A stretch of 64,000 nucleotides of DNA from Bradyrhizobium sp. CCBAU 051011 (GTDB lineage Bacteria > Pseudomonadota > Alphaproteobacteria > Rhizobiales > Xanthobacteraceae). Below, one piece after another: positions 1 through 9,416 of the stretch. Position numbers and translations under genes: made by a program. Location: NCBI RefSeq assembly GCF_009930815.1, contig NZ_CP022222.1:5746501-5810500 (forward strand). The letters are read 5' to 3'. The notes below the pieces were generated by a model that was not told where the DNA came from, did not search any database, and was given only the letters and a program-made list of their open reading frames with translations. The first letter of the stretch is position 1, and each line of letters begins with the position of its first letter.

Positions 1-36
1 TCGAATTGGTTCGTCTTTCTACGTCGGGCGCAGACC

Positions 37-306
37 ATGATTGAAATTTTCCGTCGAGATGCATTTGCGACACTTAAGCCGGGCATGAGTGTCATCGCCG
101 AAGGGCGTCGCTGGGTCTGGCTAGACATGCGGGCTGGTGACCGTGTGCAGCTGCGCTGCGAACTCACAGGTGAGCGCGCTTGGCTTGCTACAAGCGCTGT
201 CGAGATCGCTACGGCGCACTGGGATCTGAACCATCCTGTGGTCAAAGAAGCGGGGCGTTCTCGTGCGGACGTCCGGCATCACTTTGCGAAAAAATCGAAA
301 CGATAA
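37..306 (+). CDS. hypothetical protein, 89 aa
   Basis: This is a small open frame starting with ATG, which I do not recognise. The product is basic at its C-terminus (ending AKKSKR) and has no signal peptide or membrane segment. Its middle (GDRVQLRCELTGERAW) could form a small beta-rich domain. The following 1.8 kb is broken sequence, so this may be a fragment of a larger mobile-element protein. No strong ribosome binding site is seen. It could also be a chance ORF. Confidence 0.3.
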   Translation: MIEIFRRDAFATLKPGMSVIAEGRRWVWLDMRAGDRVQLRCELTGERAWLATSAVEIATAHWDLNHPVVKEAGRSRADVRHHFAKKSKR

Positions 307-2101
307 ACGTCGCTCCATTCGCAGTCGAGGCACGCGCGGTCCGACGCAAGGTGGATCACGTGCTGCAGAGTTGTGGGCGCGTTGGCTGTTGCGCTTTAGG
401 AGGTAGCTGCCGAGATGAGACGAGAAAGGGTGAGTCATTCATCCGAGGTCGATTGATGAAACCAGAAGCGCGAACCAGCGGGAGGTTTGTTGTACTGCAT
501 GCGCGGCCGAACCGTTGGTGCGATGTTAAAGCGTGCCCAGGGCAGGATCGGGCGCGCAAATGGTCAGGACGCTATGCTAGCTTCAAATGGAATGGCTACA
601 TCAGGTGGTCGCAGGCCCGCACCATTTGGCGGCCGGGCAACATCGACGCTTGTCGAGAAACGCGCCAAGCAGCCATATGACTTTTAAGCAAAAGGAGGAG
701 TTATGCTGCATATTCACCGATTCAATGAATTCTGCATTGAGTGGCGTCACCTTTCCTTTTGAGATGTGCTTGGAAGCTGCCTATGCGCTTTTACTATAGT
801 CGTCGGTTTGGCTATTAGCCGGGGATTGTAACTTATGGTCGGCGAGCACTTCCCTGGAACATCGGCGGATGCGACGGTCATGCTATCATCATTCGCGTTC
901 CGATCGAGATAGAATAGCCCTTGCCTCAAGAGTATCGGCGCGCGTGTTAACTTGTCGAACTTATCGCTGAGATCAAAGACGAGCGATTCGACACTCGCCT
1001 GCTTGAGCTCAAGCGCGATCGCTAAAGTCAGCAGATCGAGCTCAATCGCATTTGCTGGCCAGCGGGGGCTTGTCGGCGTCGGAGGGTTCGCTTCGGCGCG
1101 CAATCAATTAATTTTTAGCGTGGAAGAATTGTGCAGATCGAGGAGCGAGCGGATTGCCGAAACGAAGGCGACTCAAGACACTGCGACCGCGCGCTTGCGG
1201 CAGGCGGACGCAGAATTCAGCGCGCAAACAGAGTAAGTACGCGCTGTGTGCTTAGGCCGTAACCTGGATCGAGCTCGTGCCCCATACGACGTGGCCCAGC
1301 ACGAACTGGAGAGTACGCAGCAGCGAGTCAATTATGTAGCGACGGAGCTGGCGCCGGCCCGCGCGCCGACGTATCTGTTGGCGAGTCTTACAATTGAGGC
1401 GCGCTTCTCAAGCCAACGTATTGGTGAGCTCGATCAACGTTTGGCCGAACGTAATGTTGACAAGGAGTAAGTGAAGATACGCATCATCCAGCTCGATTGG
1501 CAAATCGACGCGGAGCGTCTTCGTGTGAGTCGCTTAACCTCCGCCAACGCTCAATGCCGGCATTTCTGGCTTTGTCTGGGACATCCTGGTGGACGATGGC
1601 CATTACGCGCGACGCGGCGCCTCGTCTTAATCGACGACTACGAAACTGAGACGCAGCGGGGCTTCCGAGTCGCTCTACGATGGTATTTTTCGGCGCGCCG
1701 GCGCAATTCCGGCTGTTCGGCGTCGAGTGAGGACCGGGTCCTCCAAGCCGAATTGTGGTTTCATCAAACCGGATTCGCAAGCCTTGCGGTGGGTCCCACT
1801 CTGCAGCATCTGCAGCGCTTTGATGTCACGAGAACTTACTCGATCAGGCACAACAGCCCGATCTCGGCTGCGCCACACTGGCAGGGCCATTGTCGGTTTT
1901 GAGACAAGTATCGACCTGTTGATCGTCTCGCACATACTACAACGCACCTGCAACCTGAATTCTTGATGCGGCACGCCGCTTGCTTTGTTCGCGGCATCAT
2001 CATCGAACGCTTTCAGGGGGCGGTGATGCTGGGGTAGAGCGAGCTGCGTGATCAGTTAGTCGGCGATCCCTCTCCCCATTTGGGTGGTGGAGCCCATTTC
2101 C
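307..2101. other. gene-poor decayed stretch
   Basis: No intact gene is seen here. Overlapping short ORFs occur on both strands without consistent codon bias, and GC is visibly lower than in the core regions to the right. The only structure is a coiled-coil-like reading frame broken by stops, listed separately. The stretch looks like old, degenerating accessory DNA. Confidence 0.5.
1093..1530 (+). pseudogene. remnant of a coiled-coil protein gene broken by two in-frame stops
   Basis: One reading frame runs through this segment and is interrupted by TAA at 1234-1236 and again at 1468-1470. On both sides of each stop the translation is rich in Glu, Arg, Gln, Ala and Leu with heptad-like spacing (for example ATARLRQADAEF, then DVAQHELESTQQRVNY, then IGELDQRLAERNVDKE). 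Continuity of helical character across both stops suggests one decayed gene for a long coiled-coil protein. The original family cannot be named. Both stops lie in the same local context, GAG TAA GT. Confidence 0.35.
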
Positions 2102-2980
2102 ATGGTGACACATCGATCGAGTTCACTAGCCGAATGTTTGGGGCACCTGTATCCCGCAGGATTCATGTTGCTCGCGACCTTGTTTGTGTCAGTGGTCAGC
2201 ATCCCTGGAGCCACGGCAGACGACACGATCGATCCACCTGATTACTTCGGGATGTTAACTGCTTCTCATAACTTTCGTGCCGATGTTTTTTTGAAGTTCT
2301 ATGCGCGATACATTTTGAGTGCCGAACAGTCGAAACGTGGTCCTGTGCTGACCGCGGTTGCGGATCTGTTCTGTGTTAATCGGGCCGGCGCTGATGCAAT
2401 GGCCAATGCTCAGCTGGCCGCGACGACGTTTCTGGCTCTCTCGGGTCTCCAGTATCGCGTGGGGGCGCGGAGTAGCAAAGAGCAGCCAAATTGCATTAAC
2501 CAAGACATTTTGCGAAAGAGAGCAGACAACAGGGCAGAACGAGTTGCCGCGTTTGCTGAGCCAGCTTTCAGACAGGGTCGTCCGGAGCTCCATGTGGATG
2601 GGCCATCCGATTTGGGCCTGATATTTGAGCCGGTTTCTGCGAAATTCCGTACTTTTACATCGTCGGGGGGCACCACAATTACATACACGCTAATCATGGC
2701 CCCAAACGCCAGCGGCACTGCCTTTGGTCCTCAGGTGTATATGGACGAAAACAATAAAGCGGCGGTGTGCGCGGTTTCGCCCATGGACACTGAAACAATC
2801 TCCGCATTCCGGAACTCGTTAGCTGACGCCTTCGTTCAAGAGGCTGCCGATCCCGGCAGAGGACTGCCGAGCATAAATGTCGACCGATCGGTTGCCGCCA
2901 ATTGGGCCATCAGCGCAACGAGTGGCATTATGGGCCGTTGTCTCCTTGTGAACAATGATGAACGCGATCCGACAACATAG
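2102..2980 (+). CDS. exported protein of unknown function, about 292 aa
   Basis: The product has a hydrophobic segment near residues 22-38 followed by an Ala-x-Ala-like site (GATADD), as in a signal peptide, so export to the periplasm is likely. The rest is soluble and contains no motif I recognise. Start 2102 is chosen because GTGGAG lies nine bases upstream; GTG at 2084 and ATG at 2165 are alternatives. It stands alone between decayed sequences, and its base composition is lower in GC than the core genes. The intact length of nearly 300 codons argues that it is a real gene, possibly acquired with the surrounding island. Confidence 0.55.
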   Translation: MVTHRSSSLAECLGHLYPAGFMLLATLFVSVVSIPGATADDTIDPPDYFGMLTASHNFRADVFLKFYARYILSAEQSKRGPVLTAVADLFCVNRAGADAMANAQLAATTFLALSGLQYRVGARSSKEQPNCINQDILRKRADNRAERVAAFAEPAFRQGRPELHVDGPSDLGLIFEPVSAKFRTFTSSGGTTITYTLIMAPNASGTAFGPQVYMDENNKAAVCAVSPMDTETISAFRNSLADAFVQEAADPGRGLPSINVDRSVAANWAISATSGIMGRCLLVNNDERDPTT

Positions 2981-3711
2981 TACAGATCGACTCCACCAAT
3001 CCGCACGAGAAGGTCCGACGTTCATTGGCTCGGGTGCCCATGGGGAGCAACTAACTCCAGCGGAGATTTTGCAGGCTAGATGGATAATGGCTGCCTTTGA
3101 TCTGAGCCCAGCATTTCTAACACTCAGATTAAAGCAACAGCTGCCTCCGAGTAGACCCAGCATCAGCGAAAACCTGTGATTGCTTCCTTTACTCTTGGTC
3201 CGCTCAGGAAAACGAGTGACCTGCTGCTCCGGCGCATCTGCAGGGAGTCATCTTGGCCGCGGGCGAGACCCTATAACAGCGGCGGGAGCATGCGAGCCAA
3301 GCAAGGCTGATTTCGCGCAGTTGCTGTTTCTGGAATCGTCGCCATAGACCGCCCCGGTTGTTGCGCGGGCCATGTCCGGTCCAAGACGTCGATGTTCCAG
3401 GCCCGACAGTACGACGGCAGTTTTCCGCCAGCGCGGCGAGAGACACGATGTTCAGTGAGGAAAGCAGGCAGAACGACATTGGCACGTCGGTTGCTTGATA
3501 TGGGGCGTTTTTGTTACGTCCCCATAACGGGTCTCGCACGCCTTGTCACAGAGTTCAGATGAACCTTGCTGAGTTGATTCAAATCAGTGCCATGCTGATG
3601 CTGCCGCGTACGTCGTGCGCGGCTGTTCGGTCCGATTGCTGTGACGTGGCCGTTGGTTGGCGGCGGTATCAGATTGTAGACCTCGTTGCCTCCGTGGGAG
3701 GGGTATTGACT
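2981..3711. other. intergenic stretch before lptD, no gene recognised
   Basis: About 730 bases with only short overlapping ORFs and no recognisable product. A GGGAGGGG run at its 3' end serves as ribosome binding site for the GTG start of the lptD-like gene at 3712. The frame is open upstream of that GTG back to 3511, but the added residues do not look like a secreted N-terminus. Confidence 0.4.
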
Positions 3712-6108
3712 GTGGTCGGTCGTCGCCGCGGCATATTGCTTGCTATCGCCGTTGTTATCGCGCCTGCGTGCGACTTGATCGTCTCGGTGAAGGTATCGGC
3801 GCAAAGCTTCACCCACAATCCGCGCCAACCGCGACCTACGCGGCCGAAAGTGGCTAACGACAACCAGATGCTCGTGCAAGCGATCGAGGTGGATTACGAC
3901 TACAACAATCAGCGCGTGTCGGCGGTCGGCAACGTGCAGATGTTCTACAACGGCACCAGCGTGGAGGCCGACAAGGTCATCTATGACCAGAAGACCAAGC
4001 GGCTGCATGCGGAAGGCAACATCCGCCTGACGGATGCGGAAGGCAAAGTCGCCTACGCCAACATCATGGACCTGAGCGACGACTACCGTGACGGTTTCGT
4101 CGATTCGCTGCGCGTCGATACCGCAGACGCGACGCGGATGGTGGCGACGCGCGCCGACCGCTCGGCCGGCAATTACACCGTGTTGGAAAACGGCGTCTAT
4201 ACCGCCTGCGCGCCGTGCAAGGACAATCCGAAGAAGCCGCCGCTGTGGCAGGTCAAGGGTGCGCGCATCATCCACGACCAGACCGACAAGATGCTGTACT
4301 TCGAAAACGCGCAGCTCGAGTTCTTCGGCGTGCCGATGGCGTATCTGCCGTATTTCTCGACGCCCGATCCGACGGTGAAGCGCAAGACCGGCTTTGTGAT
4401 GCCGGCCTACAGCACCAACTCGACGCACGGCTACGCGGTCGAAACCCCGTTCTACTGGGCGATCGCGCCGGATTATGACGCGACCTTCAACCCGCGCTTC
4501 ACGACGCGGCAAGGCGTGCTGTTCCAGGGCGAATTCCGCCAGCGCCTGATCAACGGCTCGTATCAGATCCGCGCCTACGGCATCGACCAGCTCGACCAGA
4601 TTGCGTTCACCGGCCAGCCCGGCGACCGCCAGTTCCGCGGCGGCCTCGACACCAAGGGCCAGTTCGCGCTCAATGACAAATGGGTGTGGGGTTGGGACGG
4701 CGTCCTGCTGTCCGACTACTACTTCTTCTCGGACTACCGGCTGGCCCAGTACAAGGATCCGCTGGGCTCGTTCCTGAGCCTGCCGACGGAAGCCATCTCG
4801 CAGCTCTATCTGACCGGCGTCGGCAATCGCAGCTTCTTCGATGCGCGCACGATCTATTACCTCTCCTACTCCGGCAGCCAGGACAAGGTGCCGGTGATCC
4901 ATCCGGTGATCGACTATTCCAACGTCATCAACCACCCGATCCTCGGCGGTGAGGTCAGCTACAAGACCAACTTCACCGGCCTGTCGCGTACCACGGCGGC
5001 CTTCGACCCGATCACGACGCTGGCCAATACCACCGGCCTGTGCCTGAACGCATCGGCCGACCCGCTCGCCCGTATCCCCTCGCAGTGCCTGTTGCGCGGC
5101 ATGCCCGGCACGTATACGCGGCTGACGGCTGAAGCACAGTGGCGGCGCTCGTACACCGATCCGATCGGCCAAATCTGGACGCCATTTGCGATCCTGCGCG
5201 CCGACGCCATCGACGCCTCGATCTCGAACCAGCCCGGCGTATCGAACTTCCTGCCCGTCGGCGACACCCAGGCGGTCCGCCTGATGCCGGCGATCGGCCT
5301 CGAATATCGCTACCCCTTCATCAACGTTCAGCCGTGGGGCACGACCACGATCGAGCCGATCGCGCAGGTCATCGCTCGTCCGAACGAGACCTATGCCGGC
5401 CGGCTGCCGAACGAAGACGCGCAGAGTTTTGTTTTCGACACCTCGAATCTGTTCAGCGTCGACAAGTTTTCCGGCCACGACCGCGTCGAGGGCGGCGGCC
5501 GCGCCAATGTCGGCGTGCAGGCGACCACGCAGTTCGATCACGGCGGCAGCGTCAATGTGCTATTTGGCCAATCCTACCAGCTGTTCGGCATGAACTCCTT
5601 CGCGGTCCAGGATTCCATCAATTCCGGTCTCGATTCCGGCCTCGACAAGCCGCGCTCCGACTATGTCGCGAGCGGCAGCTACTCCCCGAACCGGACCTAT
5701 ATGTTTAGCGTCCGCAGCCGGATGGACGAGCAGACCTGGAACGTCCAGCGCTTCGAGGCTGAAGGGCGCGCCAATTTCGATCGCTGGTCGGTCAGCATGC
5801 TGTATGGCAACTATGCCGCCCAGCCCAAGCTCGGCTATCTGACACGGCGCGAGGGCATCTTGACCACCGGCTCGCTGAAGGTCGCGTCCAACTGGGTGGT
5901 TACGGGTTCCGCGCGCTGGGATCTCGAGGCCAACAAGATCAACCAATATATGGTCGGCGCCGGTTATGTGGACGATTGCTTCGTGCTGGCGGCCAACTAT
6001 GTAATTTCCTATAGCTACTCCGCCGGCACCACGCCGCCCGTGCTGAATAAGACCTACCTGCTAACTATCGGTCTACGAACGATCGGGGTGAATTCGATCG
6101 GCCTCTGA
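3712..6108 (+). CDS. lptD: LPS-assembly protein LptD (isolated, probably extra copy)
   Basis: LptD is the outer-membrane beta-barrel that, with LptE, inserts lipopolysaccharide into the outer leaflet. The frame is open from 3511, but GTG 3712 is preferred: it follows GGAGGGG by eight bases and gives a signal peptide (VGRRRGILLAIAVVIAP) ending near VSAQS. Residues about 35-150 form the OstA/LptA-like periplasmic domain (QRVSAVGNVQMFYNGT, KRLHAEGNIRLTDAEG). A CAPC pair follows near residue 165 (VYTACAPCKDNPKKPP). The rest is a barrel rich in alternating aromatic strands. A length near 798 aa matches the family. In relatives lptD normally sits beside surA, pdxA and ksgA; here it is alone among transposase remnants, so I infer a second, horizontally carried copy. 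Codon use is core-like, unlike the flanks. Confidence 0.9.
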   Translation: MVGRRRGILLAIAVVIAPACDLIVSVKVSAQSFTHNPRQPRPTRPKVANDNQMLVQAIEVDYDYNNQRVSAVGNVQMFYNGTSVEADKVIYDQKTKRLHAEGNIRLTDAEGKVAYANIMDLSDDYRDGFVDSLRVDTADATRMVATRADRSAGNYTVLENGVYTACAPCKDNPKKPPLWQVKGARIIHDQTDKMLYFENAQLEFFGVPMAYLPYFSTPDPTVKRKTGFVMPAYSTNSTHGYAVETPFYWAIAPDYDATFNPRFTTRQGVLFQGEFRQRLINGSYQIRAYGIDQLDQIAFTGQPGDRQFRGGLDTKGQFALNDKWVWGWDGVLLSDYYFFSDYRLAQYKDPLGSFLSLPTEAISQLYLTGVGNRSFFDARTIYYLSYSGSQDKVPVIHPVIDYSNVINHPILGGEVSYKTNFTGLSRTTAAFDPITTLANTTGLCLNASADPLARIPSQCLLRGMPGTYTRLTAEAQWRRSYTDPIGQIWTPFAILRADAIDASISNQPGVSNFLPVGDTQAVRLMPAIGLEYRYPFINVQPWGTTTIEPIAQVIARPNETYAGRLPNEDAQSFVFDTSNLFSVDKFSGHDRVEGGGRANVGVQATTQFDHGGSVNVLFGQSYQLFGMNSFAVQDSINSGLDSGLDKPRSDYVASGSYSPNRTYMFSVRSRMDEQTWNVQRFEAEGRANFDRWSVSMLYGNYAAQPKLGYLTRREGILTTGSLKVASNWVVTGSARWDLEANKINQYMVGAGYVDDCFVLAANYVISYSYSAGTTPPVLNKTYLLTIGLRTIGVNSIGL

Positions 6109-6131
6109 GGCAACGATGTCGCTGCCTGCGC

Positions 6132-6740
6132 ATGGACAAGTTGACATGCCGCTCTCTCGTGGCCTCTGCTGTGCATCATCACGCCGACAGGCGCGGAAAG
6201 GTCGAGAGGTCAAGGTGGCCTGACGAAGGAGGCGGCCGCAGTTCGATTACTACAGCGAAGGCGGTCGCCAAATGGATCGTAGGGTTCCGCAATAGTGCAT
6301 GTATCGCGCGATCGCTCCTCAAGCCCGTTCAATTGCCAAGCCAAACTCCGCCTGACGTGCGCCGGAGTCGAGGCGTTAAGCCGGCAGCTCACACCGGCAA
6401 GCAGATCGCTGCCGGAGTCGGAATGTCAGCGGGAACCGTTAGCCGCATCCTGCACCGGTTTTACTAGAACAGGCTCGCCGCTCTGGATCCGGCCGAACCG
6501 AGCCGTCGCTGCGAGCGGTAACATCCGGGCGAATTGATCCACATCGACACCAACAAACCTCGGCAAATTCAATCGCGTTGGTCATCGCATTACTAGCTAT
6601 CGGACTGGCCCGAGCAATCTGCGGGGGGCATGGCCAGGGGCCGCTACGATGTACCGCATCGCCTTCAGCCAGGTCATGAAGGACAAGAGCGGACCGCTGT
6701 CGCCTTTCGACCGCCATTCCCTGCTGTGCGAGCCTAGACG
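6132..6740 (+). pseudogene. IS481-type transposase remnant, frameshifted
   Basis: Frame-hopping translation recovers the usual order of an IS481/integrase-like transposase. A helix-turn-helix part ends in GMSAGTVSRILHRFY, then the linker NRLAALDPAEPSRR (after a stop at 6465), then PGELIHIDTNK opening the DDE domain. RIAFSQVMKD follows in another frame near 6658-6690. At least two frame changes and two stops are needed, and the C-terminal half of the catalytic domain is missing. It cannot be active. It marks the lptD-containing stretch as a landing site for insertion sequences. Confidence 0.65.
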
Positions 6741-6959
6741 GACGGCGGGCCTGTCATGACCAACAATTGCTCCTGCTGCAAGGTAGCTTTCAATTACCCA
6801 TAACCGCTGCGTGAGGCAATCAGCGATGCACATCCTCCGAGCAATCGGCGCGCAGTCAATGAAATGGCTGACGGAATATTTTGATGCGCCGGCAATGATC
6901 GCCTCCTGACTCACTCGGCTGGCGTCGCTGCCACGCATCATTTGAACGTCAATCAACGG

Positions 6960-7285
6960 GGTGAGATGGGAGTCTCGCCGGGATTGAACCGAATAGCCGA
7001 TCGCCAGTGTGAACAAATCGGGCCGCAGCATCGACGTGCTGCGCCGACGGCGGCGCCATGCCGTTCGGGCGCGGATCATGGCGACGGCATGCTTGACGCG
7101 GGTCGCATCGCGCTGGTCCGGAATGAAGCGCGCCAGGCGCTCGGCATGCCAAGCGCGGCGCTCAGCTTGGGCGAGGAGCATGATGCCGCAGTCGGACGAC
7201 AAGCGCCCGGGTCGAAAGCGGCGGTGATCTTCTTGCGGCCAACAGCTGGAAACAGGAATGTCGCGGTTGTACAGTCCGGCATGGC
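6960..7285 (-). pseudogene. IS1380-type transposase N-terminal remnant
   Basis: On the minus strand, two frames together give the opening of an IS1380-family transposase. FLFPAVGRKKITAAFDPG comes from one frame and LSSDCGIMLLAQAERR, then ERLARFIPDQRD and RVKHAVAMIRAR, from the next; LFTLAIGY follows after a short scrambled patch. The family carries about 450 residues, so only the first quarter is present and it is frameshifted. No terminal inverted repeats were located. Assignment rests on recognition of the conserved ITAAFD and MLLAQAERR patterns. Confidence 0.6.
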
Positions 7286-8484
7286 GGGTGAGGCGGCCTA
7301 GAACGGGGAGCAGGATCGGCAACCAATTCCTACGCTGCTTCAAGGCTTAAGCTACACTTGCCCACCCTTATCAGCCCTCCCATACATAAGAACGTTTAGG
7401 ATGTCAGACATACTGAACCAGTTTGAGGTAATCGTCTGTGAGGATAGGTGAGCGGATGGAAGAAGCTGCGTCTTGAAGGAAGGTATTCAGAGTCCGACCA
7501 GCGCGGATGCGGCGGTCAAAAGATAGCCTTGCCGGCGCGCGAGTACGGAGGGTTGCAAATTCGGAACTGACTAGGTCAGCCGCGGCTGCGGCACAATCTG
7601 AGGCGGAGAAGCAACCAGCAGACATGACAGCTTGTGCCAGTCCTAGTGTGGTGAGCCAACCTGCATGGATTAGCACGGCACCGTCTGTCTGATTGAGCCC
7701 GTTGAGCGGGAGTCGATTTTTTTGCCCTCCCGTTCGTGCGCCGCTGCCGCGGATTGCGCCGGCTTCTTGCAGCACCGAGATCGCCCAGCCCTGCAGCGTT
7801 CGGATCGCCGGGCGGCAGCCGCTCAAATATCAGCATCCACATGACTCCTGCTCAGGACGAATCCTATGCGTGTCCCGCATTCCGCGCTCCTAACACAGAC
7901 AGGTCTTCCGAACTGCCATAGGTCTGGGTTTCCATGGTATCCCGTTCCCAGGCGGGACTTAGGGATGCGTGATGGTGTGCCGCGGTCCGATCCACGTAGA
8001 TGACAGCTGCAGCGCAGAAGCCCATACGCGCGGGCCCACTCCTAATCTGTGCGGAAGCGCGAGAAGCGTGGCTACCGCGCCAAGCCGGGAATGATCGAAC
8101 TTCTGGCAAGGAGCCACATTCCATCGTTGTCTGGGAAGTCCGAAGCGAAGGATAGGCTTCGGCAAGGCATTTTACCTGGTCGGCGGCGACTTACTCCGCA
8201 CCGCCTGCGCGCCGGCCTCAGCACTCAAATGGGCGAACAGCTTCGGCCCGCAAGTCCACGTGCAATCGGGTGCGAGGCCCGGCGTGTTCGGTGATAGCTT
8301 GGCAGGTTACGCAGACGAACTTCTCGCGCACGTGCTGGATCACTGGACGAACTTGGGGCAAGGCTCGCCAATAATCGGCTCGCCAGCATTTTTGTTTGAG
8401 TTCGGGATGTTGGTATTTGTGTTGGTATCAGTTAGGAGACAGAAAAAGAAATTCTTGCGAGTTCAAGTGGTTAGGCGGCAAAAT
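7286..8484. other. no intact gene; degraded accessory DNA
   Basis: This 1.2 kb stretch has short ORFs on both strands but none with consistent coding character. On the minus strand around 7404-7842, two overlapping frames (WAISVLQEAGAIR in one, RADPHARER-like residues in the other) resemble a small conserved rhizobial protein broken by a frameshift, which is too weak to call. The segment 8180-8500 is open in one plus frame but carries no motif. Confidence 0.4.
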
Positions 8485-8541
8485 CCATTACCTCGGACGT
8501 AATGGAATGGCTGAAATTCGCATGGTAGATTTTCCACCATG
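8485..8541. promoter_or_regulatory. two inverted repeats at the start of the XRE regulator
   Basis: CCATTA at 8485-8490 is mirrored by TAATGG at 8500-8505. CATGGT at 8521-8526 is mirrored by ACCATG at 8536-8541, the latter containing the start codon of the next gene. Such paired palindromes over the promoter and start are expected of autoregulatory operators for HTH repressors. Function is inferred from position only. Confidence 0.4.
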
Positions 8542-9363
8542 AACGCACATGCTGCCACGGCGCGAGCCGAACGAACCCAACCCGTCCATATCGGCGACCA
8601 TCTGCGCGAATGGCGGCAACGCCGACATTTGAGCCAGCTTGATCTGGCGGGAGATGCAGAGATATCGGCGCGTCACCTCAGTTTTGTCGAGACCGGCCGC
8701 GCGGCGCCGTCGCGCGAGATGGTGCTGAAGCTCGCCGAACGATTGGAGGTTCCCTTGCGTGAACGCAACGTACTCCTGGTCGCGGCCGGTTTTGCGCCGG
8801 CCTTTCCGCAGCGCTCGCTCGACGATCCCGCGCTCAAATCCGCCCGCCAGGCGATCGACCTCGTACTGAAGGCGCATGAGCCCAATCCGGCGCTGGCCTA
8901 TGACCGACACTGGAATCTGGTGACGGCCAACCGCATGGTGGCCCCGCTGCTCGAAGGCATTCCGCCGCATCTGCTCGGGCAGCAGCCCTTCAATATTCTG
9001 CGGCTTGCCTTCCATCCCGAAGGACTTGCGCCGCGCACGGTCAATCTCGCCGAATGGAGTGCGCATCTTTTGGAGCGGCTGCACCGCCAGTGCGAGGCGA
9101 CGGCCGATCCCGAGCTGCTCAAGCTGTATCAGGAGCTGAAGGCCTATAAGATGCCGGCGCGGTCCGGCCCGATCTCGGCTGACAATGTCGCGATTCCGTT
9201 CAAGCTGCGGCTTGGGAACGAGGTGTTAAGCTTCATCTCCACCACCATGGTGTTCGGCACGCCCGTCGACATCACGCTGCAGGAGCTCGCGCTGGAAACC
9301 TTCTTCCCGGCGGATGATCTGACCGCCGAGCGGATGCGGCAGGTGGCGGCGGGTCTCGGTTAG
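8539..9363 (+). CDS. XRE-family regulator with MmyB-like ligand-binding domain (copy 1)
   Basis: This is a cytoplasmic DNA-binding regulator of 274 aa. Residues about 18-72 form a Cro/CI-type helix-turn-helix (LREWRQRRHLSQLDLA, then AEISARHLSFVETGRA). The remainder matches the MmyB-type ligand-binding fold typical of this family, with motifs YDRHWNLVTANRM and TPVDITLQELALETFFPAD. The family binds unknown small, probably acyl-type, ligands through a PAS-like pocket. A close paralogue begins 53 bases downstream on the same strand, so the two may be cotranscribed. This gene marks the return to GC-rich, well-coded sequence. Confidence 0.85.
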   Translation: MNAHAATARAERTQPVHIGDHLREWRQRRHLSQLDLAGDAEISARHLSFVETGRAAPSREMVLKLAERLEVPLRERNVLLVAAGFAPAFPQRSLDDPALKSARQAIDLVLKAHEPNPALAYDRHWNLVTANRMVAPLLEGIPPHLLGQQPFNILRLAFHPEGLAPRTVNLAEWSAHLLERLHRQCEATADPELLKLYQELKAYKMPARSGPISADNVAIPFKLRLGNEVLSFISTTMVFGTPVDITLQELALETFFPADDLTAERMRQVAAGLG

Positions 9364-9416
9364 GCGCGGCGTCACGAACCGTTTACACCGCTGCGTCCGC
9401 TTCGCATAATCGGCAC

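Noticed and set aside
950..1100. Possible IS66-type transposase start
   Set aside because: A few Leu/Arg-rich residues looked suggestive, but no conserved IS66 motif could be followed in any frame.
3514..5541. Long minus-strand ORF (675 codons) opposite lptD
   Set aside because: It is a mirror of lptD codon bias: the translation is Arg/Val/Asp/His-rich without motifs, and the plus-strand gene is certain.
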